Below are positions 6,772 through 10,202 of a stretch of 10,202 nt of DNA, one piece after another. The stretch is from an uncultured Bacteroidales bacterium (GTDB lineage: Bacteria > Bacteroidota > Bacteroidia > Bacteroidales > F082): contig CALGBV010000002.1 of assembly GCA_937884015.1 (NCBI GenBank), positions 1 through 10,202 of the forward strand, read 5' to 3'. Below the pieces are notes generated by a model. The model searched no databases, had not been told where the DNA came from, and saw only the letters and a program-made list of their open reading frames with translations. The translations under genes and the position numbers were made by a program. Numbering within the stretch: position 1 is the stretch's first letter; the number at the start of each line of letters is the position of its first letter.

Positions 6772-8901
6772 TTAATATCCCAGTTTTTTCAATTCATTTT
6801 TCATCCATTCAATCCTATCTTGCGTGTCAATGCCATCTTGCTGCGGGATAGGGAGCTCTTGCTTTTCCTTCCATTCGTCTTTTTTCTTTTCATATTCATA
6901 CAAGATATACTTATCATTTTCACAATCTAACATTAAAGTGTCTGATAGCATAAGACAATCACCTTGATAAGCATAATCGCCAAGATTATATTCCTCATTC
7001 ATTTGGTAATACAAAGCCAAGATAAACACATTCCAGTTCCTTCCACTAAGACGTTCTTTAGTATGCATTCTCAAAATATGATAATCACCATCATCATAAG
7101 TATAATAATAACCGAATGTGTATGACAACATCGTGTCATTGTACTTTACAAAATAATAACGCCAATCTTTTTGTGTGTTTTCATCACTTAAAAAATTGTC
7201 AATTATTTGTTGAAGATTAGGTTCATCAACTTTTGTCAATGATGATAACAAGGCATTTAACGTTGCTTTGGTATGGACTTCAAATCCTGTACGCTGGTTG
7301 GACGGATGTAATAAATCTTCCCAAGTTGAATCGTTCTCTGTTCCTAATTGCCAACGCCAACCAACCCCTTGTGAATAATCACCTTTTGCAAGTAACGCTC
7401 GTGAAACCAAATCCCAATTACAGTTGTTGAAAAGTTCTCTGAACTTATCAAAATTGGCGAAGTTATCCAACCCGACAACAGCAATGCAGCCATACAAAAG
7501 TGAATGGTCTTCCAAATGGAACAAGGCATCTTGCTTGTCTAAATTAGAAGGCAACCAATCTATTTTAGCTTGCTCTTCTTCTTTTTGGCGTTTATTATAG
7601 CCAATGCCTGTTGGAATTGTCCCCTTCAGAATTATTACCTCCGTTTCAGCCAACAATTGCGGCATGTTGTTTCTCTGACCATCGGCGCGAATTTCATCAC
7701 GTGAATTCCATATCAAGTTCCTTACAATTCGGATGCGACGCTTGAAATCATTTCCTTGAACATTTTGTTTGTTTTGTAAGTAAACGACGACTGCAAATAA
7801 CAACAAAGTCAGGTTCAACGGAAATTTACGGTTTCTGCCATTGTCGTCACCATAATCATCGCAACATTGTTTGAATATATTCAGATTTTCCTGATATATT
7901 TTCACCTTACCCGCTTCGTATGTGTTGTTAGCGAAAGTTGATTCAAAGAATTCATCAATATTGAAATTACACCAACAATCAAATGATGACTTCAAAAAAG
8001 AAAGATTGTCTTTCGCTTTCGGATTATCCTTGCCATAAAGCATCCTTGCCAATTTGAACGGATCTTTTTCTAACGGAATGTTCTGTTGATAGCAAAGAAT
8101 ATCGCTCACAAAGAAGAAATAGCGCATAAATTCATCGTCTATTATCTCGTTTTCGCCACGATACGGGAAAAGCATGTCAGTCCAATCCAAATCGAATTTA
8201 CGATTGAATTCTTTTGACATTTCTTCGTCATACTCTTTAATCATCCCCTCGAATTCTGCCTTGAAATGTTCAAATTCAGTTAGCGGTTTGCCTCGTGAAT
8301 TCATTTTAATATACAATTCATCAGTAAGACCCATATCAGAAATTGGTAAAAAATAAAAGGTGATGTTTTCCAATTGTTTCCATAAATTAGAAGAATTGCC
8401 ATATTTCTTATTGATAGCATCAATCATTACCAACATTCCTTTGATGGTTGGATCGTTATGCCATTGATATTGGAACCACGATTGGTCTTTCAATTCTTCT
8501 GAAATTGTCGTGCTGAAAGCAGGTGTGTGTTTCACCAATTTCTTGCAAAAATCCCGTGAACTCGGACGGGTGAAATAGGAAAAGTGATTTAAATATTCAT
8601 AATCGTTTTCTTCAATGTTTTCCTTTTTTGCAACAAACCAATGCAACAAGAACAATGTGGTCAGACGTTGTTGTCCGTCGAGAGGAATGAGTTTGCCATT
8701 TTCAACTTCGCCATAAACGAAGTCGAGTGTGAGCGTTTTTTTGTTGTTCAAAGCATCGAAAATTGCATCCAAAAAACGTTCCCTGACACGATTGACCTTA
8801 TCGTTTTCGCGACCTTGTGCATAGTCTCGCTGGATAATTGGTATTTCTATTTCCTTTATTTCTTGGAATAGGCTTCGAAATGTATATTGGTTTGTTTCCA
8901 T
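6772..8901 (-). CDS. DUF262 protein without visible HNH domain
   Basis: The N-terminus is a complete DUF262 (GmrS-like) domain: IEIPIIQRDYAQG at 18-30 and PLDGQQRLTTLFLLHW at 73-88. In GmrSD and BrxU enzymes the DGQQR region supports NTP hydrolysis that controls cleavage of modified DNA. The rest of the 709 aa continues the family fold (DELYIKMNSRGKPLTEFEHFK, near 200) but shows no DUF1524 EH-type HNH motif. The C-terminal third has DWRYYFVKY at 579-587, also seen in DUF262 relatives, and then an acidic region. It starts 1 nt after the upstream DUF262-HNH gene, so the pair was probably one transcriptional and functional unit: nuclease-bearing partner plus sensor or regulatory partner. That division of labour is inference. 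The frame is intact, GC is low. Confidence 0.88.
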   Translation of the reverse strand: METNQYTFRSLFQEIKEIEIPIIQRDYAQGRENDKVNRVRERFLDAIFDALNNKKTLTLDFVYGEVENGKLIPLDGQQRLTTLFLLHWFVAKKENIEENDYEYLNHFSYFTRPSSRDFCKKLVKHTPAFSTTISEELKDQSWFQYQWHNDPTIKGMLVMIDAINKKYGNSSNLWKQLENITFYFLPISDMGLTDELYIKMNSRGKPLTEFEHFKAEFEGMIKEYDEEMSKEFNRKFDLDWTDMLFPYRGENEIIDDEFMRYFFFVSDILCYQQNIPLEKDPFKLARMLYGKDNPKAKDNLSFLKSSFDCWCNFNIDEFFESTFANNTYEAGKVKIYQENLNIFKQCCDDYGDDNGRNRKFPLNLTLLLFAVVVYLQNKQNVQGNDFKRRIRIVRNLIWNSRDEIRADGQRNNMPQLLAETEVIILKGTIPTGIGYNKRQKEEEQAKIDWLPSNLDKQDALFHLEDHSLLYGCIAVVGLDNFANFDKFRELFNNCNWDLVSRALLAKGDYSQGVGWRWQLGTENDSTWEDLLHPSNQRTGFEVHTKATLNALLSSLTKVDEPNLQQIIDNFLSDENTQKDWRYYFVKYNDTMLSYTFGYYYTYDDGDYHILRMHTKERLSGRNWNVFILALYYQMNEEYNLGDYAYQGDCLMLSDTLMLDCENDKYILYEYEKKKDEWKEKQELPIPQQDGIDTQDRIEWMKNELKKLGY

Positions 8902-8902
8902 C

Positions 8903-10069
8903 TTAGATTTGTTTGTTGATGATTGATAAATAAGGCTTTAAAATTTCGTTCATCGCATCGATATAAGCATCACGGTCGGCTTCACCCCAAAAATGAAGCT
9001 GGTTTTCGCCAGAAGGAGTATAATACTTCAGGAAAACACGTCGCGTACAAATAGGAATGTAGTCACCGTTTTTGTCCATTTCTATGATTTTATCTCGTTT
9101 AACGTCAAAGGTTGAATTATTCAACGCCGAATTGTCAAATGTTCCTAGTAAAGCCATGTTTGAAAGCTTGTGAATATAGTCAATGTTTTGCTCCAAATTC
9201 AATGCTTGAATAACCTTTTCAAACCATGTGTTAAATTGTTCTTCGGTGGTATTTTCTTTGTCGCGACTTTCAATTTCTTCAATTAGTTTTGCATTTTTTG
9301 TCAGGTCAATGTTTCTCAAAGATTGCACATGCCGGTCAAGCCATTCGTTCCACAATGCTTTTGTGTTCAAACCTTCCGATTGCTGCGCATGGATGTGCTC
9401 AAGAGACCATCCGCCTTTTTTGTTTTTGTGTTTGTTGAATGGAAACCGCATTGATTTGTCACCGTTTTGGAAAACACTTTCCACGTTGAAAAGAAGCAAA
9501 AGTTTTCCGATGCTTGGGTAGTCGCTTTTGTTGTCGTATGACAAATCACAATAATCTTTATTGAAATTGATACTATCGGCAATGTATTCATTGAGTGTCG
9601 ACTTAAAATCGGATTTGCCTTTCTGGGTGGATTCTTCGATTAAAGTTTGCAGAGAACATTGGTCGACCGAAATTAGATAACCAATCTTATGATACAATTC
9701 CGAATCGTTATACCATTCTTTAATCCGTTGGAAGGTTTCAACAACCTTTTTCCAAAGTTCAATCTTGTTTTCTTTGTAATCGTTTGATTTTGATTGTTCA
9801 ATGAACCAAAAGAATGTCCTGTAGCGTTCTTTATCCGCATCTGTCTTACTGGCCATCAAATCGAATAACAATTCAATACGTGTAGAAAAATCTTCGGCTT
9901 TTTTGTTTGTGACAAAATACCAAAGTTTCTCATCGTGGAGTTCTTTCTCAATATCGTCCCATTGTGTTGAAATTTCAAGTTGATAACGTTCGTCAATGCC
10001 GTTGTTCCTACTTAGGAAAATAGCTTTTACCAGTTCCGCGTTCGTCAATGGAATCTTGCCTATATTAAC
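8903..10069 (-). pseudogene. C-terminal part of a DUF262-HNH (GmrSD-like) nuclease, truncated at the IS
   Basis: A frame of 381 codons can start at TTG 10048, but codons before it continue the family sequence: NIGKIPLTNAELVKAIFL, a conserved mid-protein DUF262 stretch. The first half of DUF262, including QRxY and DGQQR, is missing, and the family sequence stops at about 10069 where IS-like DNA begins; a stop (TAA) lies at 10096-10094. Counting from the TTG, the C-terminal HNH (DUF1524-like) has GGWSLEHIHAQ (Glu217, His218) and LSNMALLGTFDNSALNNSTF (297-314). The nuclease half is uninterrupted, so a fragment might still be made from TTG or an internal start. Without the NTPase half it should not behave as a normal GmrSD enzyme. 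The missing 5' part may lie beyond the IS, outside the window. It abuts the intact DUF262 gene by 1 nt. Confidence 0.82.
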
Positions 10070-10124
10070 GTGAGTTCGATATAAAATAACTTACTGAAAA
10101 AGAATAACATAGCGATTTTTTTTG

Positions 10125-10132
10125 TATATTTG
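10125..10132 (+). promoter_or_regulatory. Candidate -7 box for the transposase
   Basis: TATATTTG matches TAnnTTTG and lies 37 nt before the transposase ATG at 10169. A TTTG lies directly beside it but not at -33 spacing. Confidence 0.4.
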
Positions 10133-10168
10133 TAGTGTAAAAGTAAAACAATACAAAAAAGGCACGCT

Positions 10169-10202
10169 ATGTTATTATCAGAGGACAAAATTACGGAAAT
10201 TT
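10169..10202 (+). CDS. Transposase N-terminus, IS982-type (partial)
   Basis: Only 11 codons are visible, reading MLLSEDKITEI. This beginning resembles the starts of IS982-type transposases common in Bacteroides and relatives, which typically open with a KITEIF stretch. No catalytic DDE residues fall inside the window, so the family call rests on a short similarity and on the context: plus strand, A/T-rich leader, and abrupt interruption of a conserved gene. Another IS family is possible. Confidence 0.5.
   Translation, partial: MLLSEDKITEI

Larger units (their letters stand above)
10070..10202 (+). mobile_element. Left end of an insertion sequence, probably IS982-like (partial)
   Basis: From about 10070 the sequence no longer codes for DUF262, turns AT-rich, carries a promoter-like box and then a plus-strand transposase start. 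The exact terminus (near 10066-10076) cannot be fixed because the other end is outside the window, so inverted repeats and target duplication were not seen. Orientation is opposite to the gene it interrupts. Confidence 0.6.

Noticed and set aside
6231..6930. Plus-strand frames opposite the HKD gene and the end of the DUF262 gene
   Set aside because: Antisense shadows; the minus-strand genes have clear catalytic motifs in this stretch.
1..10202. CRISPR array, tRNA or rRNA
   Set aside because: No regularly spaced repeats and no cloverleaf or rRNA-like sequence was seen on either strand.

Overview
The window looks like a defence island from a Bacteroidales-type chromosome (Bacteroides/Prevotella relatives). 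Three things point there: gene starts have no clear Shine-Dalgarno but A-rich leaders, several upstream regions carry a TAnnTTTG box (the Bacteroidetes -7 element), and the right edge holds the start of a transposase that resembles the Bacteroides IS982-type enzymes. All genes except that transposase are on the minus strand, so the reading order is right to left.

Layout in order of transcription. (1) 10169-10202 (+): first codons of a transposase, with its leader and probable IS end from about 10070. (2) 10069-8903: the C-terminal part of a DUF262 + HNH (DUF1524-like) GmrSD/BrxU-type nuclease; its N-terminal half is missing where the IS begins. (3) 8901-6772: a complete second DUF262 protein with an intact DGQQR motif and no visible HNH. 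(4) 6767-6252: a small single-HKD phospholipase-D-type nuclease with a C-terminal cysteine cluster. (5, 6) 6144-5938 and 5923-5618: two small proteins of unknown function. (7, 8) 5462-3525 and 3550-2216: an McrB-type AAA+ motor and McrC-type PD-(D/E)xK nuclease, apparently with their own promoter. (9) 2207-1895: decayed second copies of the tail of the HKD gene and the tail of the 68-aa gene, overlapped by a possible 49-aa membrane peptide. (10) 1707 to beyond the left edge: the N-terminal 569 residues of a large DUF4011 helicase-type protein that starts with a transglutaminase-like region.

The genes combine at least three nuclease types (HNH, HKD, PD-(D/E)xK), two NTP-dependent modules (DUF262, McrB) and a probable helicase. 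This is the content expected of modification-dependent restriction and antiphage defence. The DUF262 pair and HKD gene are nearly contiguous (gaps of 1 and 4 nt) and probably co-transcribed; mcrB and mcrC overlap.

The most informative structural signal is the direct repetition of the [HKD tail + 68-aa tail] module on both sides of the 101-aa/mcrBC segment, including an exact 46-bp match. With the change in base composition (GC-richer HKD/small genes and DUF4011 gene, AT-richer DUF262 and mcrBC genes), it suggests that mcrBC was inserted as a cassette into, or exchanged within, a pre-existing HKD/small-protein/DUF4011 locus. I saw no tRNA, rRNA, CRISPR array or riboswitch.
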